Source: Candidatus Omnitrophota bacterium
GTDB taxonomy: Bacteria > Omnitrophota > Gorgyraeia > Zapsychrales > Fredricksoniimonadaceae
Length of the DNA: 6,246 nucleotides
Assembly: GCA_017987425.1 (NCBI GenBank)
Contig: JAGNTT010000110.1
Span: 1-6,246, forward strand
Reading direction: 5' to 3'
The notes under the pieces are model-generated. The model saw nothing but the letters and a program-made list of their open reading frames with translations. It did not search any database and was not told the origin of the DNA. The translations under genes were made by a program, and so were the position numbers. Below, piece after piece: positions 1-6,246 of this stretch (position 1 is its first letter; each line of letters starts with the position of its first letter).

Positions 1-1513
1 AATATTGACGCGCCGTGTCAGGATCACCCTGCGCCAGGGCGGCCGCTCCGATATTGTTATACGCTTCCGCAGCCGACGGGTTGAGCGCCAATGCCTTGCG
101 GCTCCAGTCAACCGACTCCTTGTATTTCTCCTGTCTGAGCGCGATCGCTGCCAAATTGACAAAAGACTCCCAATCAATATACCAGCCTGTCAGCGATTGT
201 TTAAAGAAAACCTCGGCGGACTGCAAATCTCCTTCCTGAACGGACTCAAGCCCCATCCAGAAACTCGGGAATTGATGTTTGGGTTCAAGGGATAACCAAT
301 ATGTGCAGTAACTTTTTTGAGTGCGCCAGAGATCATTGTTTATTTTCGTCCCGGCGACCAGTACCACGATAACACACGCGGCGAAAACACTCCATAACAC
401 CGGATTTATTTTTGTCCGGATAAAGCGCAGGAAGACGGCGACGGCCCAGAAAAAACCGAGGGATCCGATCATGAACCAGTGAGGCTCGATCGTCAGCCCC
501 TGAGCAGGTGAAATGAACACCGCCGCGGCCAGAGGAGCTATTCCGACGATAAACCAGAACAGTATCCATCGTATATTCCGAACATTCGTTCCGATGAGAA
601 TGACGAGCGTCAATGCAAACGCGGCCCCCGCCGCAATATTCCCGATCAAAAGATTGCTTTTGACAGGCCAGATCGATTTCATAAAAAGAATATTCTGGGG
701 CCACACAAGCTTCTGAAAATACCAGCCGATCAATGACATCATGCTCGGAAGATAATTCGCCGGCGTAAGCCCCATGTTCGAGATTCCTTCAAGCATCATG
801 CCGGGAACATTTTCCCCGCGGGCGAAGAAAATCATCCGGGGCAGATGCCACAGGGCGACCATGAACACATACGGCAGCGATCGCAAAACCGCTTTTAGAA
901 AACGCTCGCCCAGAAAACAATTCAGCACAAAAACAAACACCGGAAGCATCCCCGCCATTTCGTGACTGGCCAGGGCGAGAACAGAACATACAACACTTAA
1001 GCCGAACCAGAGCCAGCGTTTTTTCTCGACAAAGAGCTGATGCGCATACAACGCCGCCATCATCGTCACACCCCAGATCAGGATCGTAGAGGCCGTGATG
1101 TAGTTCACATAAAACCCGTTGATCGGGTGGACAGAAAATAAAACAGCGGCAAGCACGGCGGTGAGCCTGTCTTTAAATATCCCCAGCGTCATACCATACA
1201 CGAGCGCCGAAAATACCGTAAACATCAAGAGAATGTATACGCGGCATATCAACGGATCGCCCGATGACAAGTTATTGAGCGCTAGAAAAAGGAAGTTGGT
1301 GGTGGGACGGTAATAAATGAGATTTTTTTCGAACGGATTAAGACAGGCCAGAACGGAGTTAAGATCGAACGGTCTGGCCCACAAATTGAACAGCCGGTCA
1401 TCCTCCATCATAAACGGATAACCCAATGTTTCGCCGTACACTAACAAATTAACCAACAAAAAGAACACCATGAGTATCACATTGGTCCGGACGTTGGATC
1501 CGTTCGAGCTCAT
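1..1513 (-). CDS. Polytopic membrane protein with C-terminal TPR repeats, TMTC/GT-C glycosyltransferase-like (partial)
   Basis: The frame is open from an ATG at 1513 to the left edge, giving 504 residues with no stop; the C-terminus lies outside the window. After a short polar start come about 11 hydrophobic segments (roughly residues 12-28, 93-128, 140-158, 168-200, 213-230, 258-275, 288-308, 314-334, 344-387). The first long loop carries an acidic pair (EDDR, 37-40) followed by YYRPTTN (67-73). Further on are HPINGFYVNYI (129-139) and SHEMAGMLP (183-191). These match the family pattern of TMTC-type GT-C proteins (acidic DD in loop 1, YRP, HP...E..NYI, SKE...LP). Residues from about 415 onward are soluble and helical with TPR character; the clearest repeat is near 449-482 (ALNPSAAEAYNNIG follows). 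GT-C enzymes take sugars from polyprenyl-phosphate donors on the outer membrane face; that role is inferred. It starts 4 bases after the stop of the upstream aldolase/dehydrogenase, with a purine run (GAAAGGG) about 12 bases upstream, so it is probably co-transcribed and translationally coupled. Met15 is an alternative start. Substrate unknown. Confidence 0.82.
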   Translation of the reverse strand, partial: MSSNGSNVRTNVILMVFFLLVNLLVYGETLGYPFMMEDDRLFNLWARPFDLNSVLACLNPFEKNLIYYRPTTNFLFLALNNLSSGDPLICRVYILLMFTVFSALVYGMTLGIFKDRLTAVLAAVLFSVHPINGFYVNYITASTILIWGVTMMAALYAHQLFVEKKRWLWFGLSVVCSVLALASHEMAGMLPVFVFVLNCFLGERFLKAVLRSLPYVFMVALWHLPRMIFFARGENVPGMMLEGISNMGLTPANYLPSMMSLIGWYFQKLVWPQNILFMKSIWPVKSNLLIGNIAAGAAFALTLVILIGTNVRNIRWILFWFIVGIAPLAAAVFISPAQGLTIEPHWFMIGSLGFFWAVAVFLRFIRTKINPVLWSVFAACVIVVLVAGTKINNDLWRTQKSYCTYWLSLEPKHQFPSFWMGLESVQEGDLQSAEVFFKQSLTGWYIDWESFVNLAAIALRQEKYKESVDWSRKALALNPSAAEAYNNIGAAALAQGDPDTARQY

Positions 1514-1517
1514 CGGT

Positions 1518-3488
1518 CTATATGACCCTTTCGTTGCCGCCATCGATGGGGACTTGCGCGCCGGTGGTCTTGGCAAACGCCGGCCCGGCCATCGCGCAGA
1601 TGAGGCGTGCGACATCCGCGCTTTCGATCGCCGTCTTCAGCACATTGCTTCTCTTGTATTCCTCGACGGAAAGTCCGTAGGCCTTCGCCCTTTTCTGCAG
1701 GACATCCGGCGTCCATATGGCGGTATCGAACACCTGGTTGGGATGCACAACGTTGACGCGGATGCCCGCGGGGCCGAGCTCAAGCGCGGCAATGCGCGCC
1801 ATTTGGGTGAGCCCCGCTTTGGCAACCGAATAGGCCGACGCGCCCGGACCGGGGGCCGGTACATTTTTAGACCCGACGATCACAACCGCCGGATCGATCC
1901 CGCACGTTAAGAACGGGACACAGGCTTTGAGCAATTGCTGATGACCGGTGAGATTGACCGCCAGACTTTTCTCCCACATCTCTTCGCTCATGTCGGCAAT
2001 GGTCTGGCTGGGCGGAAAGATACCGGCATTGCTGACAAGAATATCCAGCCCGCCGAAATGTGCGACCGCAGCGTTCACGCTCCTGGCGATCGCTCTGGGA
2101 TCCGTAAGATCGCAGACAAGAGGCAGAATCGTTTTCTTCTGAAATTGTTTCAGCGTACCGGCGTCGATATCAAGGGCCGCAACCGCCGCCCCCTGCGCTT
2201 CGAGCGCTTCGACACAGGCGCGCCCGATGCCGCTCGCCGCTCCCGTCACCAAAGCGACCTTGCCTTGGAAAAACGGCGCTGCCGCATTTTTCTTAAGCTT
2301 CGCCTGTTCCAATTCCCAGTACTCGACTTCAAATAGATCTTTTTCAGGAAGAGGCTTCCATCCGCCCATCCCTTCAGCCAGACAAATCGCCTCGATGGTA
2401 TGCTCGGCAATATCGGCCGTGATTTGCGCGTCCTTGACCGACGGCCCGAAACAGACCACACCGTATCCAGGCCAGACGGCCCAGCGCGGCGCCGGATCAA
2501 GACGCTTCAATGTTCCGTCGGTATGACGGTCGAAATATTTCTGATACCTCTGGGTGTAGCGTTCCAGATCGCGGGAATGATCGCCGTCCAGAACGAGCGC
2601 GGACTGTTTTGTACGGATGATGTGGTCAGGCGTGAGCGGGCCCCGCGCAGCGATGTCCTTAATATTTTTCAGATTGGAAAAACCGATATGATCTTCGTCA
2701 CTCAATACTTTGGCAACCACCGCGGTTCCCCTCACCCGGGAAATTTCACCGCGCAGTTTCGCCAGGACATTCAGATCGATCCGTTCTTTACCTTTTTTCA
2801 GGGCCACGGATAAATGCTGACGGTTCAAATACTTCTCAGCCTCGCTCACCAGACGGATCATGGCGCTGTAACTGGCCTTGGCCTCGTCATCAAATGTAAA
2901 AATTCCATGATTCATCAGAAGAATGCCTTCGATACTTTTCCAGTCGATGTCCTGCGTCATTTCAAAAACTTTGCGCGCCAGCACAAACCCCGGCATCACA
3001 TAAGGAACATATAAAAGCCTTTTGCCGTAGACATCACGGATGCGCTTTTCCCCGTTGGGCGTGTTGGTGATGGCCACCACCGCGTCGGCGTGAGTGTGGT
3101 CGACAAACTTGTACGGAATGATCGCGTGAAGGATCGCCTCCACCGACGGTGTCGGGGCGTTCGGATCGAGCATGGCGGCGCGCTGTCCCTGCACCATGTC
3201 GCGGTCGGACAGCTTGGGCATGCGGGCCATCTTCAGAAGAACGTCTTTTTTAACCGGCGCAAACCCCGCCGCGTCGATTGTAGCCAAATCCCAGCCGCTG
3301 CCCTTGATATAGAGAACATCCTCCAACTCACCGAACACATTTTTGGCCTGGGCCTTCACCGACGTGTTTCCTCCGCCGTGAAGGACTAGGTCCGGCTCCT
3401 GTCCCAATAGCCGCGACGTGTAGACGCGCAGGGCCAACGGGTCTTTGGAATATTTTTTTGCTTCGTTGTCGCTGAATAAGTTTTTCAT
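1518..3488 (-). CDS. Bifunctional class II aldolase / short-chain dehydrogenase
   Basis: The protein has 656 residues, normal for this two-domain family. Residues 1 to about 390 form a class II aldolase/adducin domain: HGGGNTSVK (37-45), GSGWDLATID (63-72), E117 in PSVEAILH at the position of the FucA catalytic Glu, and the zinc ligands H131 and H133 (DHTHAD) and H194 (MNHGIF). From about 408 there is a Rossmann short-chain dehydrogenase: TGAASGIG (415-422), D440 after beta-2, which suggests NAD(H), D460, NAG (487-489), N512, S540, and Y553/K557 in YSVAK. The ending VPIDGGNERVI is typical of the family. Relatives such as RhaEW of Bacillus split rhamnulose-1-phosphate into dihydroxyacetone phosphate and L-lactaldehyde, then oxidise the aldehyde. 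Here the exact sugar (rhamnulose, fuculose or another) cannot be read from sequence, and no kinase, isomerase or regulator gene is in the window. Likely cytoplasmic. The ATG at 3488 is preceded by a weak AAGAG 8 bases upstream; an in-frame stop at 3546-3548 with no start after it rules out a longer N-terminus. All catalytic residues are present, so it should be active. Confidence 0.93.
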   Translation of the reverse strand: MKNLFSDNEAKKYSKDPLALRVYTSRLLGQEPDLVLHGGGNTSVKAQAKNVFGELEDVLYIKGSGWDLATIDAAGFAPVKKDVLLKMARMPKLSDRDMVQGQRAAMLDPNAPTPSVEAILHAIIPYKFVDHTHADAVVAITNTPNGEKRIRDVYGKRLLYVPYVMPGFVLARKVFEMTQDIDWKSIEGILLMNHGIFTFDDEAKASYSAMIRLVSEAEKYLNRQHLSVALKKGKERIDLNVLAKLRGEISRVRGTAVVAKVLSDEDHIGFSNLKNIKDIAARGPLTPDHIIRTKQSALVLDGDHSRDLERYTQRYQKYFDRHTDGTLKRLDPAPRWAVWPGYGVVCFGPSVKDAQITADIAEHTIEAICLAEGMGGWKPLPEKDLFEVEYWELEQAKLKKNAAAPFFQGKVALVTGAASGIGRACVEALEAQGAAVAALDIDAGTLKQFQKKTILPLVCDLTDPRAIARSVNAAVAHFGGLDILVSNAGIFPPSQTIADMSEEMWEKSLAVNLTGHQQLLKACVPFLTCGIDPAVVIVGSKNVPAPGPGASAYSVAKAGLTQMARIAALELGPAGIRVNVVHPNQVFDTAIWTPDVLQKRAKAYGLSVEEYKRSNVLKTAIESADVARLICAMAGPAFAKTTGAQVPIDGGNERVI

Positions 3489-3643
3489 TTTAAACGCTCT
3501 TTTGCTCCAGAATCCGCACTTCCCTCTGCGGGAACGGAATCTCTCTCATATGTTTATAAAGGGCTCCAAACATCTTCCCATTGATGCCAAACAAAACTCA
3601 TTTTTATGAAGTGTCCGGTGATAACGGCCAATGGTACTGAATT
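3489..3643. other. Spacer between the membrane fusion gene and the aldolase gene
   Basis: These 155 bases separate two same-strand genes. No strong hairpin followed by a T run is visible after the stop of the upstream gene, so a terminator is not supported; the best pairing is only CCG/CGG around GTGATAA. No convincing -35/-10 pair was found. A short inverted repeat, ATGTTT at 3550-3555 and AAACAT at 3568-3573 with a 12-base gap, lies about 60-85 bases before the aldolase start and could be an operator, but 6-base arms can occur by chance. The spacer also contains the possible mini-ORF. Confidence 0.5.
3490..3573 (-). CDS. Possible mini-ORF or remnant just upstream of the aldolase gene
   Basis: A 27-codon frame runs from an ATG at 3573 (or 34 codons from a TTG at 3594) to a TAA that ends one base before the ATG of the aldolase/dehydrogenase. 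The encoded peptide starts MFGALYKHMREIPFPQ and ends QREVRILEQKSV. I do not recognise it. It could be a leader peptide whose translation helps start the next gene, whose own ribosome site is weak; the worn-down C-terminal end of a lost gene; or chance. There is GGAAG directly before the ATG, which is too close for a good ribosome site. Its only support is its position and a plausible amino-acid make-up. Confidence 0.18.
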   Translation of the reverse strand: MFGALYKHMREIPFPQREVRILEQKSV

Positions 3644-5830
3644 CTACCAGGCAATAAATTTGAAATGCTTGATCGTTTCAATCAGATAATCAAGCCGGAT
3701 CGACGGCAGAATGCTTGAATACCCGTCGCTCCAGACGCGTCCTTCAAAATCGTGCGGTCCGACGGTGACCCACCCCGGCCGCCCCAGCATCTTGCCGACC
3801 GCCCGGTTGTCCCACGAAATAAACATCCAGTAAGAACCCGTATAGTATTTTCCGTTTGTGACCGACTGCTTATATGTGATTTCCGCTCCCACGGAACGGG
3901 CCACACGCGCCAGAACAGGCACGAGATCCACATAGCGGTTGGACACATGGATGACGATGGCGCCATCCTGAGTCAAATGACTGCGGTATTCCTGAAAAAC
4001 TTCTTTGGTCAAAAGATGAACCGGGATCGTATCGCCGCCGAACGCGTCGATCAAAAGCAGATCGTACAGGCGGTCATGCACTTTTTTCAGAGAAAGGCGC
4101 GCGTCCCCCAGAAACACCCGGACCGGGGCCGGACAATGGCGTAAAAAATAAAACTTCTCTTTGGCGATCGTATACACATCCGGGTCCAGTTCAAAAATGT
4201 CGAACGTCTGGTCCGGACGCAGGAATGTCGACATCGTTCCCGTTCCAAGTCCGATGACGGCCAAATTCTTGAAATTAAAATCGGGACTCCTCAGAACATC
4301 CCATACGCCGGAATGCGGACCGTAATATGTGATCGGCTGCATCAGTCGGAGGTCGGAGAGAAACTGCGCGCCGTGCAGCGTGCGGCCGTGATACAGCCAG
4401 CGGACATCGTCGGCGTCGACGATTTCATGAATGCCGTAGTAATTGCGGATTTTCCACGTTGAATCGGTGGCCTTGCGGTCCCACATTTTTTCCTGGACCG
4501 GCAGGCAAACTAACAGAAGCAGCAGCGCCGCCAAAACACCATAACGGAAACGGCTTAAATATTTATACGTCTGCCATGTGAACCAGAAAAGGGCGACAAT
4601 GGCGAAGATGTTGTACTTGATAAAAAAAGCGCTCCAGACAAAATACAGCAGGTTAATATAAATCAGAATCCGCAGAGCTCTAGAAGAAAACCTGGCCTCG
4701 AATTCCTGCGGAATTGCGGCCGCGGCAATAATGATGAGCGCGCAAAGATATTCGATCATCGACACCGAGACGAGCGGAATGATCCAGGTCGTCACGATCC
4801 CTCCAAAAAAGCTTCCCAATGAAATCAAGAAATAAAACCCCGTGAGGTTCTCCTCTTCCTTGGGTTTGGTGCGGATCAGCTCATACTGGCAGTACATACA
4901 CAGCACAAACAGAATGAACAGAAACGCCGCAAATTCCACCAGGGGCGGCAGATCATATTTCTGGATAAAGAAATAATAAAGCGCCGACATTCCGATGATG
5001 GGCGCGATGCCTTTGACGATCCAAGGCGGACACCAGGGCTGCTTCTTAAAATTGAGAACAAAGGACAAAAGGTAGATTCCGAGCGGAAAGATCCAGAATA
5101 GCGGAACCGGCGGAAGCTCGTAGGTGATCATGGTGTTGACGGATAAAAATGCCATGGAGGCGCCGGCGCCTAAAACAATCCACCGAAGCGCGGTCTCTTT
5201 TGCAACGGGTTTTGCCTCTTTCTTAGGGCCGTTCTCATCCGCGACCCGCACGGCCATAAAGGCCAGCGCGTTTAAAGCGATGAGAACGATATACATAATG
5301 CGCCACCACGCCACTTGCTGAGAAATTTCGAGATTCAGTTCAATCAGGAAAGGATAACTCAAAAGCGCCGCGAAGGAACCGAGATTGGATACGGCATACA
5401 AGGCGTAAGGATTTAAACGCGTTTCTAATTTGGAACGCGACAGCCACATTTGGGTGGCAATGCTCATCGTCGACAAAACGAAAAAAACCGGTCCGATACT
5501 GACCGCCAGCTGAAGAAAGACATCAAGGACGAGCAAAACAGAAGGATTGGCGGAGATGGGTTTCAAATCACGGCCGGGGAAACACAACAGAGGCAGGACA
5601 AGCAATGCCAGATGCACAAAACGGTAACGGGCCCAACCCAGAAGCCCGATGAACTTGTGGGAAAACCAATATCCTAAAAGCAGGACGGCCTGAAAAAATA
5701 CGATGCTCGCCCCCCACACCAGATAACTGCCGCCGTAACCGGGCAAAAAAATCTTCGCGATAATGAGTTCTATGGCAAACAAAAGAAACGCGGCGAGAAA
5801 TGCGATTGATCCCAGGAGAAAATTCCCCAT
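3644..5830 (-). CDS. Fused multi-pass membrane protein / spermidine-synthase-like protein
   Basis: With the start at the ATG at 5830 the protein has 728 residues (numbering used here). Residues 1 to about 445 hold about 14 hydrophobic segments, with family signatures such as PVFFVLSTMSIATQMW (115-130), NPYALYAVSNLGSFAALLSYPF (140-161, as read) and ELPPVPLFWIFPLGIY (238-253). Residues about 460-728 form a spermidine-synthase-like, SAM-type Rossmann domain: HGAQF (486-490), TYYGPHSG (501-508), the nucleotide loop GLGTGT (527-532), E547 in FELDP, GDAR (575-578), DAFGGDTIPVHLLT (595-608) and WSDGYSS (700-706). This layout is that of the widespread 'fused MFS/spermidine synthase' family, whose substrate is unproven in most members; aminopropyl or methyl transfer to a substrate at the membrane is possible. 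A GTG at 5899 would add 23 residues, but that stretch is repeat-rich spacer, while GGAG sits 6 bases before the ATG at 5830, so the shorter form is chosen. No polyamine gene such as speD is nearby. The C-terminal HFKFIAW ends at a TAG. Confidence 0.9.
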   Translation of the reverse strand: MGNFLLGSIAFLAAFLLFAIELIIAKIFLPGYGGSYLVWGASIVFFQAVLLLGYWFSHKFIGLLGWARYRFVHLALLVLPLLCFPGRDLKPISANPSVLLVLDVFLQLAVSIGPVFFVLSTMSIATQMWLSRSKLETRLNPYALYAVSNLGSFAALLSYPFLIELNLEISQQVAWWRIMYIVLIALNALAFMAVRVADENGPKKEAKPVAKETALRWIVLGAGASMAFLSVNTMITYELPPVPLFWIFPLGIYLLSFVLNFKKQPWCPPWIVKGIAPIIGMSALYYFFIQKYDLPPLVEFAAFLFILFVLCMYCQYELIRTKPKEEENLTGFYFLISLGSFFGGIVTTWIIPLVSVSMIEYLCALIIIAAAAIPQEFEARFSSRALRILIYINLLYFVWSAFFIKYNIFAIVALFWFTWQTYKYLSRFRYGVLAALLLLLVCLPVQEKMWDRKATDSTWKIRNYYGIHEIVDADDVRWLYHGRTLHGAQFLSDLRLMQPITYYGPHSGVWDVLRSPDFNFKNLAVIGLGTGTMSTFLRPDQTFDIFELDPDVYTIAKEKFYFLRHCPAPVRVFLGDARLSLKKVHDRLYDLLLIDAFGGDTIPVHLLTKEVFQEYRSHLTQDGAIVIHVSNRYVDLVPVLARVARSVGAEITYKQSVTNGKYYTGSYWMFISWDNRAVGKMLGRPGWVTVGPHDFEGRVWSDGYSSILPSIRLDYLIETIKHFKFIAW

Positions 5831-5836
5831 GAAGAA

Positions 5837-5840
5837 CTCC
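5837..5840 (-). promoter_or_regulatory. Ribosome binding site deciding the start at 5830
   Basis: GGAG on the minus strand, with 6 bases (TTCTTC) between it and the ATG at 5830. This is near-ideal spacing. The alternative GTG at 5899 has no comparable site and would translate the GAAATT repeat cluster, so this site favours the 728-residue product. Confidence 0.75.
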
Positions 5841-5855
5841 AAATAATGGCCAATT

Positions 5856-5934
5856 GAAATTTCGAAATTAATAGAAATTGAGAAATTGGACACAGGCACG
5901 CATCACAGCTGTTTCTCAATTTCCTAATTTCTAT
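5856..5934. repeat. GAAATT/AATTTC repeat cluster forming an inverted repeat
   Basis: GAAATT occurs on the plus strand at 5856, 5864, 5874 and 5882 (steps of 8, 10 and 8 bases), and its complement AATTTC at 5858, 5918 and 5926. Three structures follow: a perfect 12-base palindrome AATTTCGAAATT at 5858-5869; a perfect 12-base inverted repeat GAAATTGAGAAA (5874-5885) with TTTCTCAATTTC (5912-5923); and, in another register, 18-base arms 5871-5888 and 5917-5934 matching at 16 of 18 positions around a 28-base loop. The last arm touches the stop codon of the helicase gene. The cluster fills most of the 103-base spacer before the next gene. An RNA hairpin here would be AT-rich and lacks a clean T tract, so it is not a classic terminator. 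It could be a copy of a dispersed intergenic repeat, an mRNA-processing site or a protein binding site. Confidence 0.7.
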
Positions 5935-6246
5935 CATTCATTAATACTTATTTTTTCCTGCGCTTCGAATTTAGTGAAAAATTCCCTGACGGTCCCGTCC
6001 AGGAGGACATGACGGCGTTCGATGGGCTGTCGAAGAACAATCCCCTCCAGCGTCGTGCATCGGCTCAAGGCCACATACAACTGGCCGTGCGCGAACGTCC
6101 CCCGTCCCAAATCCAGAACAACCTTCTCAAATGTTTTTCCCTGCGCCTTCTGGATCGTGACCGCCCACGCAAGCTTCAGAGGAAACTGCGAGAAATATCC
6201 CACCACCCGCGAACTCAGCGACTCAATCTCTTCATCGTAATAAAAC
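5934..6246 (-). CDS. Superfamily 1 (PIF1/UvrD_C_2-like) helicase, C-terminal fragment
   Basis: The frame is open to the right edge, giving the last 103 residues and a TGA at 5934-5936; the N-terminal ATPase core is outside the window. A GTG at 6206 is not the real start, since the reading continues upstream as FYYDEEIESLSSR and matches the family there. Within the fragment, AWAVTIQKAQGKTFE (26-40) is helicase motif V-like (usually TIHKSQG or SIHKAQG; here the His is Gln), and LYVALSRCT (56-64) is motif VI with the arginine (R62) that contacts ATP. The link GRGTFAHGQLYVALSRCT is characteristic of bacterial PIF1-like/AAA-family helicases with a UvrD_C_2 domain. These unwind DNA using ATP in the cytoplasm; the specific job is unknown. 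The His-to-Gln change is the only oddity; the rest looks intact. It probably is not functionally tied to the downstream genes, as the repeat-rich spacer intervenes. Confidence 0.88.
   Translation of the reverse strand, partial: FYYDEEIESLSSRVVGYFSQFPLKLAWAVTIQKAQGKTFEKVVLDLGRGTFAHGQLYVALSRCTTLEGIVLRQPIERRHVLLDGTVREFFTKFEAQEKISINE

Noticed and set aside
5..295. 96-codon plus-strand frame at the left end
   Set aside because: Antisense to the TPR region of the membrane protein, which gives clear TPR-like sequence on the minus strand.
333..704. 123-codon minus-strand frame
   Set aside because: Out of frame with the continuous 504-residue membrane/TPR protein; its translation is polar and Cys/Arg-rich, without the hydrophobic segments seen in the true frame.
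1470..1910. 146-codon plus-strand frame
   Set aside because: Lies antisense to the well-supported aldolase/dehydrogenase; arginine-rich translation with no recognisable domain, typical of a shadow frame in GC-rich coding DNA.
1935..2813. Plus-strand frames of 133 and 137 codons
   Set aside because: Antisense to the conserved aldolase and dehydrogenase motifs; no family resemblance and no ribosome site.
3752..4144. 130-codon plus-strand frame
   Set aside because: Antisense to the spermidine-synthase-like domain, whose motifs are intact on the minus strand.
5831..5899. N-terminal extension of the membrane fusion gene from GTG at 5899
   Set aside because: It would translate the GAAATT repeat cluster into low-complexity Ile/Ser/Phe-rich sequence, has no good ribosome site, and the ATG at 5830 has GGAG at ideal spacing.
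5871..5934. Rho-independent terminator after the helicase
   Set aside because: The inverted repeat is real, but the stem is AT-rich and no uninterrupted T run follows on the minus strand.

Overview
All genes that can be supported lie on the minus strand, so the window reads from right to left. In transcription order it holds: the C-terminal end of a superfamily 1 helicase (cut by the right edge), a 103-base spacer rich in GAAATT/AATTTC repeats, a large membrane protein fused to a spermidine-synthase-like domain, a 155-base spacer, a bifunctional class II aldolase/short-chain dehydrogenase, and, 4 bases further on, a polytopic membrane protein with C-terminal TPR repeats (cut by the left edge). 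No rRNA, tRNA, CRISPR array, insertion sequence or phage gene was seen.

The organism looks bacterial: Shine-Dalgarno-like sites, tight gene spacing, middling GC content. The gene families are common in environmental, often uncultured Gram-negative lineages (for example Omnitrophota-like or deltaproteobacterial-grade genomes). That placement is a guess from gene content and repeat style; there is no phylogenetic marker here.

Region by region: bases 1-1513 encode the first 504 residues of a protein that resembles the TMTC/GT-C type membrane glycosyltransferases, ending in TPRs and running off the left edge. Bases 1518-3488 encode a 656-residue two-domain enzyme whose aldolase half has the expected zinc histidines and whose dehydrogenase half has a complete Rossmann motif and an Asn-Ser-Tyr-Lys set. 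Bases 3644-5830 encode a protein of about 728 residues with about 14 membrane segments, then an SAM-binding-fold spermidine-synthase-like domain. Bases 5934-6246 encode the helicase tail.

The genes do not form an obvious single pathway. The aldolase/dehydrogenase and the membrane TPR protein are probably co-transcribed and may be translationally coupled. The first points to deoxysugar-phosphate breakdown (rhamnulose- or fuculose-type substrates) and the second to surface glycan or protein glycosylation, but a functional link between them is only inference. I found no convincing new system. The items most worth a second look are the repeat/dyad cluster at 5856-5934, the polyamine-synthase-like membrane fusion with no polyamine genes nearby, and a possible mini-ORF ending one base before the aldolase start.
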